Source: Leifsonia aquatica H1aii
GTDB lineage: Bacteria; Actinomycetota; Actinomycetes; Actinomycetales; Microbacteriaceae
Assembly: GCF_000633535.1 (NCBI RefSeq)
Contig: NZ_AYMR01000007.1
Span: 186,001 to 250,000 of the forward strand
Reading direction: 5' to 3'
DNA length: 64,000 bases
Shown here: one piece after another, positions 36,928 to 46,467 of the stretch
Numbering within the stretch: the stretch's first letter is position 1
Layout of the letters: the number at the start of each line of letters is the position of its first letter
Notes under the pieces: generated by a model
Database searches by the model: none
The model's input: only the letters and a program-made list of their open reading frames with translations
What the model was told of the DNA's origin: nothing
Made by a program: the position numbers and the translations under genes

Positions 36928-37233
36928 TCAGCTCTCCCGCGCCTTACGCGCGGCGATGAAGTCCGAGACCGAGTACGCGCGCTCGCGCGCCGGCAGCATC
37001 CCGTCGCCGTAGAGGCCGCCCAGCAGGCGGGCCGGATCGGTGTTGAGAGCGGTGGCGAGCCGGACGATGGTGTGCAGCTCCGAGTTGGCCTCACCCCGTT
37101 CGATCCGGCCGTAGTTCGTCACGTGCATGTCGGCGAGGTTCGCGATGTCCTCCTGGCTCATGCCGAGGGCGACGCGGGCGGCGCGGACGCGTTCGCCGAA
37201 GAGACGTGCGGCATTCGATCGCGGTGTGGCCAT
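36928..37233 (-). CDS. small XRE-family DNA-binding protein (copy 2)
   Basis: 101 residues, start MATPRSNAARLFGERVRAAR. The HTH SQEDIANLADMHVTNYGRIE and the tail GDGMLPARERAYSVSDFIAA align end to end with copy 1, showing tandem duplication. Same orientation, 87 bases apart, probably one transcript. Targets unknown; the neighbouring coaA and glmM genes are possible but unproven. Confidence 0.85.
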   Translation of the reverse strand: MATPRSNAARLFGERVRAARVALGMSQEDIANLADMHVTNYGRIERGEANSELHTIVRLATALNTDPARLLGGLYGDGMLPARERAYSVSDFIAARKARES

Positions 37234-37322
37234 GCCTCTTGCCTACGCGAGCGATCCTCGACGGGCCAGAGTCCGCGCGCGTGAGTGGCAGGCGCCTCAG
37301 GCGCAGGGGCCTCCGTCGCCCG

Positions 37323-38288
37323 TCAGAGCTTGCGCAGCAGGACCGAGCTGACCGTGTGATCGGCGTCCTTGCGGAGGACCAGCTTGGCCCGCGACCGCGT
37401 GGGCCGGATGTTCTGCAGCAGGTTCGGCTCGTTGATAGCGGACCAGATCGAGGCGGCACGGGCCCGCGCCTCCTCCTCCGTGAGGTCGGCGAACCGGTGG
37501 AAGTACGACTGCGGGTTGGCGAAGGCGCCGCGCTGCAGCTTGAGGAACCGCTCCTGGTACCAGTGGGCGATGTCGCGGGTGCGCGCGTCGACGTAGACAC
37601 TGAAGTCGAAGAGGTCGCTGACCGCGAGCCGGTTGCCGCCGCCGGCCGGCTGGAGCACGTTCAGCCCCTCCACGATCAGCACATCCGGGCGGCGGACGAC
37701 GACCTCGGCGTCGGGGACGATGTCGTAGCTCAGGTGCGAGTAGAAGGGAGCGCGGACTTCGGCGGCCCCGCTCTTGATCGCGGTCACGAAACGCAGCAGG
37801 GCGCGGCGGTCGTACGACTCCGGGAACCCCTTGCGCTCCATGAGGCCGCGTCGCTGGAGCTCGGCGTTCGGAAGCAGGAACCCGTCGGTGGTCACCAGCT
37901 CGACCCGCGGGGTGTCCTCCCAGCGCGACAGCAGCTCCCGCAGCAGACGAGCGATGGTGGACTTGCCGACGGCGACCGATCCGGCCACGCCGATCACGAA
38001 CGGGGTGCGCTGCGCCCGTTCGCCGAGGAAGTCGCTCGTCACCTGGTGGAGGCGACGCGCTCCGCCGGCATAGAGGTTGAGCAGGCGGCTCAGCGGCAGG
38101 TAGACCTGCTCGACCTCGCGCATGTCGAGCGGATCGCCCAGACCGCGCAGCTGCACGATCTCGGTCTCCTTCAGCGGGAGCTGGGTGTTCTGGGCGAGTT
38201 CGGCCCAATCGGCCCGGTCCAGCTCGACGAAAGGAGTGCTGGAGTCGCCGGCTGAGGGTTCGCCGCGACCGGCGCCGTTGTCACGCAT
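37323..38288 (-). CDS. coaA: type I pantothenate kinase
   Basis: 321 residues from ATG 38288; the far longer upstream frame is antisense to glmS. CoaA catalyses the first, CoA-regulated step of coenzyme A synthesis. P-loop [17 protein letters not shown] (about 105-121), [28 protein letters not shown] and [20 protein letters not shown] are diagnostic. Divergent from glmS with only 42 bases between start codons. Confidence 0.96.
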   Translation of the reverse strand: MRDNGAGRGEPSAGDSSTPFVELDRADWAELAQNTQLPLKETEIVQLRGLGDPLDMREVEQVYLPLSRLLNLYAGGARRLHQVTSDFLGERAQRTPFVIGVAGSVAVGKSTIARLLRELLSRWEDTPRVELVTTDGFLLPNAELQRRGLMERKGFPESYDRRALLRFVTAIKSGAAEVRAPFYSHLSYDIVPDAEVVVRRPDVLIVEGLNVLQPAGGGNRLAVSDLFDFSVYVDARTRDIAHWYQERFLKLQRGAFANPQSYFHRFADLTEEEARARAASIWSAINEPNLLQNIRPTRSRAKLVLRKDADHTVSSVLLRKL

Positions 38289-38296
38289 AGGCGACA

Positions 38297-38323
38297 AGTC
38301 TAGGGGGTGCCCCAGGTTAGAAT
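38297..38323. promoter_or_regulatory. overlapping divergent coaA/glmS promoters
   Basis: Leftward TAGACT (38297-38302) ends eight bases before the coaA ATG; rightward TAGAAT (38318-38323) ends seven bases before the glmS ATG. The two -10 boxes are 15 bases apart, so each -35 region must fall on the opposite -10. Both messages would be leaderless. Confidence 0.6.
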
Positions 38324-38330
38324 CGGGTCC

Positions 38331-40181
38331 ATGTGTGGAATCGTGGGGTACGTCGGTACCGATAAGAGCCTCGAGGTGCTCCTCGGCGGGCTCAAGCGTC
38401 TCGAGTACCGCGGGTACGATTCCGCCGGCATCGCCGTGATCGGCCCGGACGGTCGACTCGGCACCGCGAAGAAGGCCGGAAAACTGGCCGTCCTCGCCGA
38501 CGACCTCGACGCGCACCCCATCCCGAACGGGAGCACCGGCATCGGTCACACCCGCTGGGCGACGCACGGCGGGCCGACCGACCGCAACGCGCACCCCCAC
38601 CTGGGCGACGACGGCAAGCTGGCCGTCATCCACAACGGCATCATCGAGAACTTCAACACGCTCAAGGACGAGCTCCTCGCCGACGGCTTCACGTTCGAGT
38701 CCGAGACGGACACGGAGGTCGCCGCCGTGCTGCTCGGCCGCGAGTACCGGGCCACCGGCGATCTGGGCGAGGCGTTCCAGCGCGTCGTCTCGCGCCTGGA
38801 GGGGGCGTTCACCCTCCTCGCGCTGCACAAGGACCAGCCGCACGTCGTCGTCGGCGCCCGCCGCAACTCGCCGCTGGTGATCGGCCTGGGCGACGGCGAG
38901 AACTTCCTCGGCTCCGACGTCGCCGCATTCGTCGAGCACACCCGCCGGGCGATGGCGATCGGCCAGGACCAGATCGTCACCATCACGCCGGACGCCGTCA
39001 CCGTCACCGACTTCGCCGGGGCCCCCGTCGAGGTCGAGCCGTTCGAGGTCGCGTGGGACGCCTCCGCCGCCGAGAAGGGCGGCTGGTCCTCCTTCATGGC
39101 GAAGGAGATCGCCGAGGAACCGGACGCCGTCGCCAACACGCTGCGCGGCCGGGTGGCCGACGGCGAGGTGCACATCCCCGAGCTCGACGCTCTGGGAGAC
39201 GACTTCTTCACGGGCATCGATCGCATCACCGTCGTCGCGTGCGGCACGGCCGCGTACGCCGGCCTCGTGGGCTCGTACGCGATCGAGAAGTGGGCGCGTG
39301 TGCCGGTCACCGTCGAGCTCAGCCATGAGTTCCGCTACCGCGAGCCCGTGATCTCCGACGGCACGCTGGTCATCTCGATCAGCCAGTCCGGCGAGACGAT
39401 GGACACGCTCATGGCGGTCAAGTACGCCCGCGAGGCCGGCGCGAAGGCCCTCTCGGTCTGCAACACCCAGGGCGCCACCATCCCGCGCGAGTCCGACGCC
39501 GCGCTCTACACCCACGCCGGGCCGGAGGTCGCCGTCGCGTCCACCAAGGCGTTCGTCGCCCAGATCACCGCGCTCTACCTCTTCGGACTGCACCTGGCCC
39601 GCGTGCGCGGGACGCTCTCCGACGTGCAGCAGCGCGACGCGGTGGAGGAGCTCGGGACCGTCCCCGAGAAGATCGCCAGCGTGCTGGAGTCGCACGAGAC
39701 GATCGCGCAGCTCGCCCGCTGGATGTCGGACACGCGGTCGGTGCTCTTCCTCGGCCGGCACGTCGGGTACCCGATCGCGCTCGAGGGTGCGCTCAAGCTC
39801 AAGGAGCTGGCGTACATCCACGCGGAGGGCTTCGCCGCGGGCGAGCTGAAGCACGGACCGATCGCCCTGATCGAGCCGGGCCAGCCCGTCTTCGTCGTGG
39901 TCCCGAGCCCGCGCTGGTCGGACGAGCTGCACAAGAAGGTCGTCTCCAACATCCAGGAGATCCGCGCCCGCGGCGCACGCGTGATCGCGATCGCCGAGGC
40001 GGGGGACGCCGCGGTGCTGCCGTTCGCCGACGAGGTCATCCGCATCCCGCTGGCCGCGCCGCTGTTCGAGCCGCTGCTCGCGGTGGTGCCGCTGCAGATC
40101 TTCGCGATGGAGCTGTCGGCGGCGAAGGGGCTGGACGTGGACCAGCCGCGCAACCTCGCCAAGTCCGTCACCGTCGAGTAG
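38331..40181 (+). CDS. glmS: glutamine-fructose-6-phosphate aminotransferase (isomerising)
   Basis: 616 residues from ATG 38331, so that Cys2 becomes the N-terminal nucleophile after Met removal ([10 protein letters not shown]). The N-terminal glutaminase domain is followed by two SIS domains with [20 protein letters not shown] and the C-terminal [13 protein letters not shown]. GlmS makes glucosamine-6-phosphate, feeding GlmM. First gene of the glmS-acpS-alr-tsaE-tsaB-rimI-tsaD run. No glmS ribozyme-like leader is possible, as the message appears leaderless. Confidence 0.97.
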   Translation: MCGIVGYVGTDKSLEVLLGGLKRLEYRGYDSAGIAVIGPDGRLGTAKKAGKLAVLADDLDAHPIPNGSTGIGHTRWATHGGPTDRNAHPHLGDDGKLAVIHNGIIENFNTLKDELLADGFTFESETDTEVAAVLLGREYRATGDLGEAFQRVVSRLEGAFTLLALHKDQPHVVVGARRNSPLVIGLGDGENFLGSDVAAFVEHTRRAMAIGQDQIVTITPDAVTVTDFAGAPVEVEPFEVAWDASAAEKGGWSSFMAKEIAEEPDAVANTLRGRVADGEVHIPELDALGDDFFTGIDRITVVACGTAAYAGLVGSYAIEKWARVPVTVELSHEFRYREPVISDGTLVISISQSGETMDTLMAVKYAREAGAKALSVCNTQGATIPRESDAALYTHAGPEVAVASTKAFVAQITALYLFGLHLARVRGTLSDVQQRDAVEELGTVPEKIASVLESHETIAQLARWMSDTRSVLFLGRHVGYPIALEGALKLKELAYIHAEGFAAGELKHGPIALIEPGQPVFVVVPSPRWSDELHKKVVSNIQEIRARGARVIAIAEAGDAAVLPFADEVIRIPLAAPLFEPLLAVVPLQIFAMELSAAKGLDVDQPRNLAKSVTVE

Positions 40182-40198
40182 GGACGGGTGGTCGGAGC

Positions 40199-40555
40199 GT
40201 GATCGCCGGAATCGGCGTCGACGTGGTGGACCTGGCGCGTTTCGCCCGCTCGCTGGAGCGGACCCCGAAACTCCGCGAGCGTCTGTTCACGGAGGCCGAA
40301 CGCGGGCTGCCGGTGCACTCGCTGGCGGCGCGCTTCGCAGCCAAAGAGGCGCTGATCAAGGCGCTGGGCGGCTCCGAGGGAGTGCGCTGGCACGACCTGG
40401 AGATCGTGCCCGATGAGGAGAGGAACCCGGGATTCGTGCTGCACAACGTGGTCGAGCGCCAGGTGCGCGAGCGCGGGATCGCGCACATCCACGTCTCGAT
40501 GTCGCACGACGCGGGGATCGCGACGGCGTTCGTGATCGCGGAGACGGCCTCATGA
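40199..40555 (+). CDS. acpS: holo-[acyl-carrier-protein] synthase
   Basis: 118 residues. AcpS attaches 4'-phosphopantetheine from CoA to [15 protein letters not shown] (metal-binding Asp) and [16 protein letters not shown] (Glu and Lys) are the signature motifs, and [15 protein letters not shown] ends the fold. GTG 40199 start; TGA overlaps the alr ATG (ATGA). Confidence 0.95.
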   Translation: MIAGIGVDVVDLARFARSLERTPKLRERLFTEAERGLPVHSLAARFAAKEALIKALGGSEGVRWHDLEIVPDEERNPGFVLHNVVERQVRERGIAHIHVSMSHDAGIATAFVIAETAS

Positions 40556-41682
40556 CCGCCTTCCGCGAGCTCGCGGTCGACCTCGACGCTCTCAGCTCCA
40601 ATGTCGCGCGGATGCGCGAGCACGTCGGCACGCCGCACGTGATGGCCGTCGTGAAGGCGAACGCCTACGGCCACGGCGCCGTGGCGTCGGCGCGCGCGGC
40701 CCTCGCCGGCGGCGCGGACTGGCTGGGTGTCGCCGACCTCGACGAGGCGCTGGAGCTGCGGGAGGCCGGCATCGAGGCGCCCGTGCTCGCGTGGCTGCAC
40801 GACCCCGCGGAGGACTTCCGGCGGGCGGCCGAGGCGGGCGTGGACGTCGGGATCTCCTCTCCGGCCCAGCTGGAAGCGGCCGCGGCCGCCCGCACGACCG
40901 TCCCGCTCGCCGTGCACATCAAGGTCGAGACCGGCCTGAGCCGCAACGGCGTCGCGGAGGAGGAGTGGGACGCGGTCTTCGCCCGCGCGCGCGAGCTCGA
41001 GTCCGCGGGCGCGATCCACGTCCGCGGGATCTTCAGTCACCTCTCCAATGCGTCCGACGACGACGACCGTGCGGCGATCGCCGTGTTCGAGCGCGGGCTC
41101 GCCCGTGCGGCGGCGGCCGGCGTCCATCCCGAGCTGCGGCACATCGCCGCGAGCGCCGCCGCCATCGCGCTGCCGGAGTCCCGATACGACCTGGTGCGCC
41201 TGGGGCTGTCGATCTACGGCCTCTCGCCCTACGGTGCCGCCTCGGGCCGTGAGCTCGGCCTGCGCCCGGTGATGACGGTGCGCGGTCGCGTCGCCGCGGT
41301 CCGCCGGGTCCCTGCAGGCAAGGGCGTCTCGTACGACTACACCTACCGCACCGAGCGGGAGACGACCCTCGCGCTCGTGCCCCTCGGCTACGCGGAGGGC
41401 ATCCCGCGCAGCGCGTCGAATTCCGCTCCGGTCGTGATCGGCGGGCGCACCTTCCGCATCGCGGGACGTGTCGCGATGGACCAGTTCGTGGTCGACGTCG
41501 GCGACCTGGACGTCGCGGTCGGCGACGAGGTCGTGCTGTTCGGCGACCCGCAGACGGGCGTGCCGTCCGCGTACGACTGGGCGGAGGCGTGCGGCACCAT
41601 CAGCTGGGAGATCGTGACCCGCCTGGACGGCCGGGTGCAGCGCACGTTCCGGGGCGGGCGCGGCGATCGGGACGAACCGTGA
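40552..41682 (+). CDS. alr: alanine racemase
   Basis: 376 residues. It makes D-alanine for peptidoglycan. PLP Lys35 is in AVVKANAYGHGAV; the second catalytic base lies in the KGVSYDYTYRTE region; VAMDQFVVDVGD is typical of the C-terminal domain. Overlaps acpS (ATGA) and tsaE (GTGA) by four bases each, so translation is coupled along the operon. Confidence 0.96.
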   Translation: MTAFRELAVDLDALSSNVARMREHVGTPHVMAVVKANAYGHGAVASARAALAGGADWLGVADLDEALELREAGIEAPVLAWLHDPAEDFRRAAEAGVDVGISSPAQLEAAAAARTTVPLAVHIKVETGLSRNGVAEEEWDAVFARARELESAGAIHVRGIFSHLSNASDDDDRAAIAVFERGLARAAAAGVHPELRHIAASAAAIALPESRYDLVRLGLSIYGLSPYGAASGRELGLRPVMTVRGRVAAVRRVPAGKGVSYDYTYRTERETTLALVPLGYAEGIPRSASNSAPVVIGGRTFRIAGRVAMDQFVVDVGDLDVAVGDEVVLFGDPQTGVPSAYDWAEACGTISWEIVTRLDGRVQRTFRGGRGDRDEP

Positions 41683-42224
41683 GCGCGTCCGCGTCCCTCC
41701 GTCCCCCGGCGATCCGGGTGGTGCCGACCAGCGCCGAGATGCACGACCTCGGCGTCGAGCTCGCGGCGCTGCTGCGCCCGGGCGATCTGCTGGTGCTGTC
41801 CGGTCCGCTCGGCGCGGGGAAGACCACGCTCTCCCGCGGCATCGGTGACGGGCTGGGGGTCCGCGGGCCGGTGACCAGCCCGACGTTCGTCCTGGCCCGC
41901 ACCCACCCCAGTCTCGTCGGGGGAGCGCCCCTGGTCCACGTCGACGCGTACCGGCTCGCGAGCGCACTCGAGCTGGACGACCTCGACATCGACTTCGCCC
42001 ACTCGGTGGTCGTGGTGGAGTGGGGAGCCGGCCTGCTGGACGGCATCGCCGAGTCGTGGCTCGAGGTCGCGATCGAGCGGCCGACCGGGGCGGACGCGTC
42101 GAGCGCCGCATCGGATCCGGACCGGGCCGCGGAGGCGGAGACCGGGTCCGACCTCGACGCGGAGGAGCCGCGCACGGTCACGGTCACCGGCGTCGGGCCG
42201 CGCTGGGCGGCTGGACCCGCCTAG
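41679..42224 (+). CDS. tsaE: tRNA t6A synthesis ATPase TsaE
   Basis: 181 residues from GTG 41679, fixed by the GTGA overlap with alr. Walker A GPLGAGKTTLSRGIGDGLG, then PVTSPTFVLARTHPS and VHVDAYRL, the family hallmarks. TsaE works with TsaB and TsaD to form threonylcarbamoyladenosine on ANN-decoding tRNAs. A ~25-residue acidic insertion near the C-terminus (AASDPDRAAEAETGSDLDAE) is not part of the core. Confidence 0.93.
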   Translation: MSASASLRPPAIRVVPTSAEMHDLGVELAALLRPGDLLVLSGPLGAGKTTLSRGIGDGLGVRGPVTSPTFVLARTHPSLVGGAPLVHVDAYRLASALELDDLDIDFAHSVVVVEWGAGLLDGIAESWLEVAIERPTGADASSAASDPDRAAEAETGSDLDAEEPRTVTVTGVGPRWAAGPA

Positions 42225-42227
42225 GCT
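42222..42227 (+). promoter_or_regulatory. -10 box (TAGGCT) of tsaB
   Basis: TAGGCT ends six bases before the tsaB ATG, and its first three bases are the tsaE stop codon. It suggests an internal leaderless promoter for tsaB-rimI-tsaD. Confidence 0.5.
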
Positions 42228-42233
42228 GGAGCC

Positions 42234-42854
42234 ATGCTTCTCGCCATCGACACCTCCTCCGGGACGAGCGTCGCCGTGGTCGACCGGGACGCCGGCGTGC
42301 TGTCCGAGGTCGCCGAGGCCGACACGATGCGCCACGCCGAGGTGATCGGCGTGCTCATCGGCGACGCCCTGGACCGCGCCGACGTCCCCGTGTCCGCGCT
42401 GTCGGGCGTGGTGGCCGGGATGGGGCCCGGTCCCTTCACCGGACTCCGGGTCGGGATCGCCGCCGCGAAGGCCTTCGCCATCGGTGCAGGCAGACCGCTG
42501 GTTCCCGTGGTCAGCCACGACGCCATCGCGGCCGAGCACTACGCGTCCGGTGCGGAGGGCGCGCTCCTCGTGGTGACGGACGCGCGCCGTCGCGAACGCT
42601 ACTGGACCGCGTACTCCGGCGTCGACGAGTGGGGGCTGCCGGTGCGCCTCGACGGACCGGGCCTGGCGCGGCCCGACGAGCTGCCGCACGCAGCGATCGC
42701 CCGCCTCGACGCGACCGCGGTGAGCGCGGGGCGGCTCGGGATGATCGCCGAGATCCGGTTCGCGAACCGTCGCCCGGCCGACCCCGACGAGCCGCTGTAC
42801 CTGCGCTCGCCGGATGTCACCCTCTCCGCCGGGCCCAAGCGGGTCAGCGCGTGA
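42234..42854 (+). CDS. tsaB: t6A complex dimerisation protein TsaB
   Basis: 206 residues. It is an inactive paralogue of TsaD that scaffolds the complex. MLLAIDTSSGTSVAVVDRD and GMGPGPFTGLRVGIAAAKAF are diagnostic. It begins nine bases after tsaE; its TGA overlaps the rimI GTG. Confidence 0.95.
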   Translation: MLLAIDTSSGTSVAVVDRDAGVLSEVAEADTMRHAEVIGVLIGDALDRADVPVSALSGVVAGMGPGPFTGLRVGIAAAKAFAIGAGRPLVPVVSHDAIAAEHYASGAEGALLVVTDARRRERYWTAYSGVDEWGLPVRLDGPGLARPDELPHAAIARLDATAVSAGRLGMIAEIRFANRRPADPDEPLYLRSPDVTLSAGPKRVSA

Positions 42855-43336
42855 CGGCCTGGGAGTTCCGGCGCGCCGCCGAGTCCGACGTCCCGGCGAT
42901 CATGGAGCTGGAGAAGGCCCTGTTCGTGAACGACGCCTGGTCGGAGCGGTCCATGCGCTCGGAGGTCACCGGGCCGCACGGGTACTACCTCGTCGCCTTC
43001 CCGCCCGGGGAGCCGGAGCGGATCGACGCATACGCCGGGCTGCTGGCACCGCGAGGCGCGGGTGAGGGCGACATCCAGACCATCGCCGTGGCGCCGAACG
43101 CACGCCGGCATGGGGTCGCCCGCGCGCTCATGAACGCCCTGATCGCCGAGGCGCGATCACGCGGCGCGCGAGAGGTCTTCCTCGAGGTGCGGGCCGACAA
43201 CCCCGGCGCTCAGGCGCTCTACGTCTCCCTCGGCTTCGAGGAGATCGGCGTGCGTCCCCAGTACTACCAGCCGGACGGCGTGGACGCGGTCGTGATGCGT
43301 CTCACCGTCCCGACCCCGGAGACGACGATCGCATGA
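42851..43336 (+). CDS. rimI: ribosomal protein S18 alanine N-acetyltransferase RimI
   Basis: 161 residues, GTG 42851 (GTGA overlap with tsaB). GNAT fold with acetyl-CoA loop [20 protein letters not shown] and [20 protein letters not shown]. RimI acetylates the N-terminus of S18 and possibly others, including EF-Tu in some bacteria. It sits between tsaB and tsaD, the usual arrangement. The longer upstream frame is a tsaB shadow. Confidence 0.93.
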   Translation: MTAWEFRRAAESDVPAIMELEKALFVNDAWSERSMRSEVTGPHGYYLVAFPPGEPERIDAYAGLLAPRGAGEGDIQTIAVAPNARRHGVARALMNALIAEARSRGAREVFLEVRADNPGAQALYVSLGFEEIGVRPQYYQPDGVDAVVMRLTVPTPETTIA

Positions 43337-44403
43337 ACCGCGACGAACCCCTCGTGCTCGGCATCGAGACCTCCTGCGACGAGACCGGGGTCGGCATCGT
43401 CCGCGGGACCACCCTCCTCGCGAACACCATCGCCTCCTCGATGGAGGAGCACGCCCGCTACGGCGGCGTCGTGCCGGAGGTCGCCGCCCGTGCGCACCTG
43501 GAGGCGCTCACCCCGACGCTGCGGACGGCCGTCGCCGACGCCGGGATCGAGCTGGCCGACGTCGACGCGATCGCCGTGACGAGCGGACCCGGGCTCTCCG
43601 GTGCACTTATGGTCGGGGTCGGGGCGGCGAAGGCGCTCGCCGTGTCCCTCGGCAAGCCGCTCTACGCGGTGAACCATCTGGTCGGCCACGTGGGGGCGGA
43701 CCTCCTGGACGCGTCGGGCGGTCCCGGCCATCCGGTCGAGCTGCCGACCATCGCCCTGCTGGTCTCGGGAGGTCACACCTCCCTCCTGCTGGTGCGCGAC
43801 CTCGTCTCCGACGTCGAGCTGCTCGGCGAGACGATCGACGACGCCGCCGGCGAGGCGTTCGACAAGGTGGCCCGTGTGCTCGGGCTGCCCTACCCGGGCG
43901 GCCCGCAGATCGACCGCGTCGCGGTCGACGGCGATCCTCGGGCGATCCGGTTCCCGCGCGGGCTCACCAAGCCCAAGGACCTCGAGCGCCACCGCTACGA
44001 CTTCTCATTCTCCGGTCTGAAGACCGCCGTCGCCCGGTGGGTGGAGCAGCGGCAGGACGCGGGGGAGGAGGTGCCCGTCGCCGACGTCGCCGCCTCCTTC
44101 CGCGAGGCCGTCGTGGACGTGCTGCTCACCAAGGCGGTCGCCGCCTGTCGAGACCACGGCGTGCCGCGGCTGCTGCTCGGCGGAGGCGTGGTGGCCAATG
44201 CCCGCGTGCGCCAGCTGGCGGCGGAGCGGACACGCGAGGCCGGCATCGAGCTGCGCATCCCGGCGCTCTCGCTCTGCACCGACAACGGGGCGATGATCGC
44301 CGCGCTGGGGGCACAGCTGGTGATGGCGGGACACGAGCCGAGCGCACTCACCTTCTCCGCCGACTCCACGCTCCCGGTCACCGAGATACTGGTGGCCCGC
44401 TGA
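43333..44403 (+). CDS. tsaD: tRNA N6-adenosine threonylcarbamoyltransferase TsaD
   Basis: 356 residues. It transfers the threonylcarbamoyl group to A37. [16 protein letters not shown], the metal-binding [19 protein letters not shown] and [18 protein letters not shown] are family motifs. Overlaps rimI by four bases (ATGA). Last gene of the operon; no clear terminator hairpin follows. Confidence 0.96.
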   Translation: MNRDEPLVLGIETSCDETGVGIVRGTTLLANTIASSMEEHARYGGVVPEVAARAHLEALTPTLRTAVADAGIELADVDAIAVTSGPGLSGALMVGVGAAKALAVSLGKPLYAVNHLVGHVGADLLDASGGPGHPVELPTIALLVSGGHTSLLLVRDLVSDVELLGETIDDAAGEAFDKVARVLGLPYPGGPQIDRVAVDGDPRAIRFPRGLTKPKDLERHRYDFSFSGLKTAVARWVEQRQDAGEEVPVADVAASFREAVVDVLLTKAVAACRDHGVPRLLLGGGVVANARVRQLAAERTREAGIELRIPALSLCTDNGAMIAALGAQLVMAGHEPSALTFSADSTLPVTEILVAR

Positions 44404-44520
44404 GTCGACGGGTGCGCGCGCCCTCGGCGATGCATCGTTGACACCCCGGGGCGGCGCTGGGACGATGGGAGGGCCCAGGGAGTTCTCAGAAATTCCCGTA
44501 GCAAGAAGGAGATGCGGAAG

Positions 44521-45201
44521 ATGACCGATCCGAACGTGCCCGCCGGCCCCACGGACCCCGACGCCCAGAACGGAGCGGTCCCGCCCGCGGAGCCCGTCGT
44601 CCCGGCCTCGCCCGCGGAGCCCGTCGCCCCGGCCGCTCCGGCGCCCGACGCCGGTGCCGTTCCGCCCGTCGCCCCGCCCGTCCCGCCGAGCTACGGCCAG
44701 CAGCCGCAGGCGCCGCAGCCCCCGTACGGCCAGCAGCCGCCCGCGCCGCAGGCGCCCTACGGTCAGCAGCCGCAGGCGCCCTACGGTCAGCAGCCGCAGG
44801 CCCCCTATGGCCAGCAGCCGCAGGCGCCGTACGGCCAGCCGCAGGCGCCGTACGGTCAGCAGCCTCCGGCGCCGGGCTACGGCGCCCCCGCCTACGGTCA
44901 GCCCGCGCCCGGGTACGCGCAGCCGTACGCCGCGCCGGCCAAGACACCGATCCTGAGCATCCTGTCGCTCATCGGCGGCATCGTCGGCATCCTGCTGAAC
45001 ATCGCCTGGGGTGTCGGCGTGATCTTCGGGATCGCGGCGGTCGTGCTGGGCTTCCTCGGTCGCAGCAAGGAGCCGCAGGCCAAGGGCTTCTGGCTGACCG
45101 GTCTGATCCTCGGCTTCGTGAGCATCGCGATCGCGATCATCGTCTGGATCGGCCTGGCCGTCCTGTTCGCCAGCTTCAGCGCGAACTACAACACGTACTG
45201 A
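44521..45201 (+). CDS. Pro/Gln-repeat membrane protein (DUF4190-like)
   Basis: 226 residues from ATG 44521; the ATG at 44512 directly abuts the AAGAAGGAG ribosome site and is too close. Residues ~55-135 contain tandem PYGQQPQAP-type repeats, an extended proline-rich region. Two transmembrane helices follow (ILSILSLIGGIVGILLNIAW and GFWLTGLILGFVSIAIAII) with the spacing of DUF4190 proteins. Common in actinobacteria; role unknown, presumably at the inner face of the membrane. Confidence 0.8.
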   Translation: MTDPNVPAGPTDPDAQNGAVPPAEPVVPASPAEPVAPAAPAPDAGAVPPVAPPVPPSYGQQPQAPQPPYGQQPPAPQAPYGQQPQAPYGQQPQAPYGQQPQAPYGQPQAPYGQQPPAPGYGAPAYGQPAPGYAQPYAAPAKTPILSILSLIGGIVGILLNIAWGVGVIFGIAAVVLGFLGRSKEPQAKGFWLTGLILGFVSIAIAIIVWIGLAVLFASFSANYNTY

Positions 45202-45216
45202 CGCTGGCGGGCGGCG

Positions 45217-46404
45217 TCAGAGCCGCTCGGCCAGCAGCGCGGTGTGCCGTCCGGCGATCCTGGTGAGGATCAGGGTCGCCGAGCGGTCGCCGGTGAGGGC
45301 GAGGCGCTTGCGGAGCGCAGCAGGGTCGACGTCGACGCCGCGCTTCTTGATCTCCAGTGTGCCGATCCCGCGCTCCCGCAGAGCCCGCTTGAGGTCCCGC
45401 TCGGCGTACGGCAGCGTCTCGAGCACGCGGAAGCCGGCGGCGAAGGGCGTCTCGATCGCGGCGTCGGCGGTGATGTAGGCGATGCCGTCGGCGACCATGC
45501 GCCCGCTCAGGGAGCGCGCGAGATCGCCGATGAGCCGGGCACGGATCACGGCGCCGTCCGGCTCGTAGACGAACTCTCCGAGATCGCCGGTCTCGGCGTC
45601 CTCGCTGTCGGTCTCGGCGGTCAGCTCGTGCGCGTCGTCGCCGCGCAGCACCAGCGCCGCACGCCGGATGCCCGGGCGCGCGAGCGCACCGAACCAGAGA
45701 CCGAGCTCGACCACCTGACCCTCGGACGAGATCCACTGCGCCTCGGCGTTCGACGGGATCAGATCGCGGTCGAAGCCCGGGCCGAGCTTGAGGCCGACGG
45801 ACCGCGCGGTCGCGAGCTCGTAGGCGAAGCCGAGCGACGGCGTGTAGTCGTCGGGGTCGGTGAGCCGCTCGGTCTGGGCATGCCCGGCGGTGCGGCGGGC
45901 GGGATCGAGGAACACGCCGTCGATGGCGCGCAGGTCGGTCTGCTCGGCGCGGCCGTGCACGACGGTGGCGGTGGGGAACGGGGCGAGGTTGTAGGCGGCG
46001 ATGGCCGCGGTCACCTCGTCGGCCTCGACCGCGGTGACCTCCAGGTCGATCGCGGCGAAGGCGAGGGCGTCGCCGCCGATCCCGCAGCCGAGGTCGGCCA
46101 CCCGTCGCACCCCGGCGCTCCGGAACCGGCCGGCGTGCCGGGCGGCGACGGCCAGCCGGGTGGCCTGCTCGAGGCCGGCCTCGGTGAAGAGCATCCGGGA
46201 GGCGAAGTCGCCGAACTTCGTGACGGCCTTGCGCCGCAGCTTCGACTGGGTGAGCACGGCGGCGACCAGACCGGGGGTGTGCCCCTGCTTGCGCAGGTCG
46301 CTGACGAGCCGCACCACGTCCTTCTCGGTCCGGTACGGGGGCAGGGAGTCGAGCAGCCGGAGGCCCTCGGGGCTCAGCAACTCGACGAATTCGGACCGTT
46401 CCAT
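45217..46404 (-). CDS. class I SAM methyltransferase with THUMP-like domain
   Basis: 395 residues from ATG 46404. A Rossmann methyltransferase core has the SAM loop VADLGCGIGGDALAFA and VFLDPARRTAGHA. The C-terminal ~90 residues (LEIKKRGVDVDPAALRKRLA) resemble the THUMP-like domain of this actinobacterial family. The N-terminal part, FVELLSPEGLRLLDSLPPYR, is also conserved. An RNA substrate is likely from the family but not demonstrated. The gene is divergent from groES; its -10 box lies beside a CIRCE operator. Confidence 0.8.
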   Translation of the reverse strand: MERSEFVELLSPEGLRLLDSLPPYRTEKDVVRLVSDLRKQGHTPGLVAAVLTQSKLRRKAVTKFGDFASRMLFTEAGLEQATRLAVAARHAGRFRSAGVRRVADLGCGIGGDALAFAAIDLEVTAVEADEVTAAIAAYNLAPFPTATVVHGRAEQTDLRAIDGVFLDPARRTAGHAQTERLTDPDDYTPSLGFAYELATARSVGLKLGPGFDRDLIPSNAEAQWISSEGQVVELGLWFGALARPGIRRAALVLRGDDAHELTAETDSEDAETGDLGEFVYEPDGAVIRARLIGDLARSLSGRMVADGIAYITADAAIETPFAAGFRVLETLPYAERDLKRALRERGIGTLEIKKRGVDVDPAALRKRLALTGDRSATLILTRIAGRHTALLAERL

Positions 46405-46411
46405 GACCCTC

Positions 46412-46417
46412 ACGCTA
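46412..46417 (-). promoter_or_regulatory. -10 box (TAGCGT) of the methyltransferase gene
   Basis: Read leftward, it ends seven bases before ATG 46404. The matching -35 region would fall inside the first CIRCE element. Confidence 0.5.
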
Positions 46418-46421
46418 CCTC

Positions 46422-46448
46422 TTGGCACTCACGTTGCGGGACTGCTAA
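46422..46448. promoter_or_regulatory. CIRCE operator 1 (HrcA site)
   Basis: TTGGCACTC-N9-GACTGCTAA matches the CIRCE consensus TTAGCACTC-N9-GAGTGCTAA at 16 of 18 arm bases. It contains the -35-like TTGCGG (46434-46439) of groES. Confidence 0.85.
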
Positions 46449-46463
46449 CGCACCCTCTAGACT
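46434..46463 (+). promoter_or_regulatory. groES promoter
   Basis: TTGCGG, 18-base spacer, TAGACT (46458-46463), flanked by two CIRCE elements. Transcription would start near 46470, inside the second CIRCE, the classic arrangement for HrcA repression. Confidence 0.65.
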
Positions 46464-46467
46464 CTCG

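Noticed and set aside
36532-37233. Phage repressor or toxin-antitoxin pair
   Set aside because: No integrase, structural, att-site or toxin gene is near, and the two genes are paralogues of each other.
38289-39932. N-terminal extension of the coaA frame antisense to glmS
   Set aside because: Known CoaA proteins begin near MRDNGAG (38288); the upstream part is the reverse of glmS and has no conserved motif.
44690-44880. Repeat array considered as a possible CRISPR or minisatellite
   Set aside because: Units are short, in frame and encode a regular PYGQQPQ protein pattern; there are no unique spacers.
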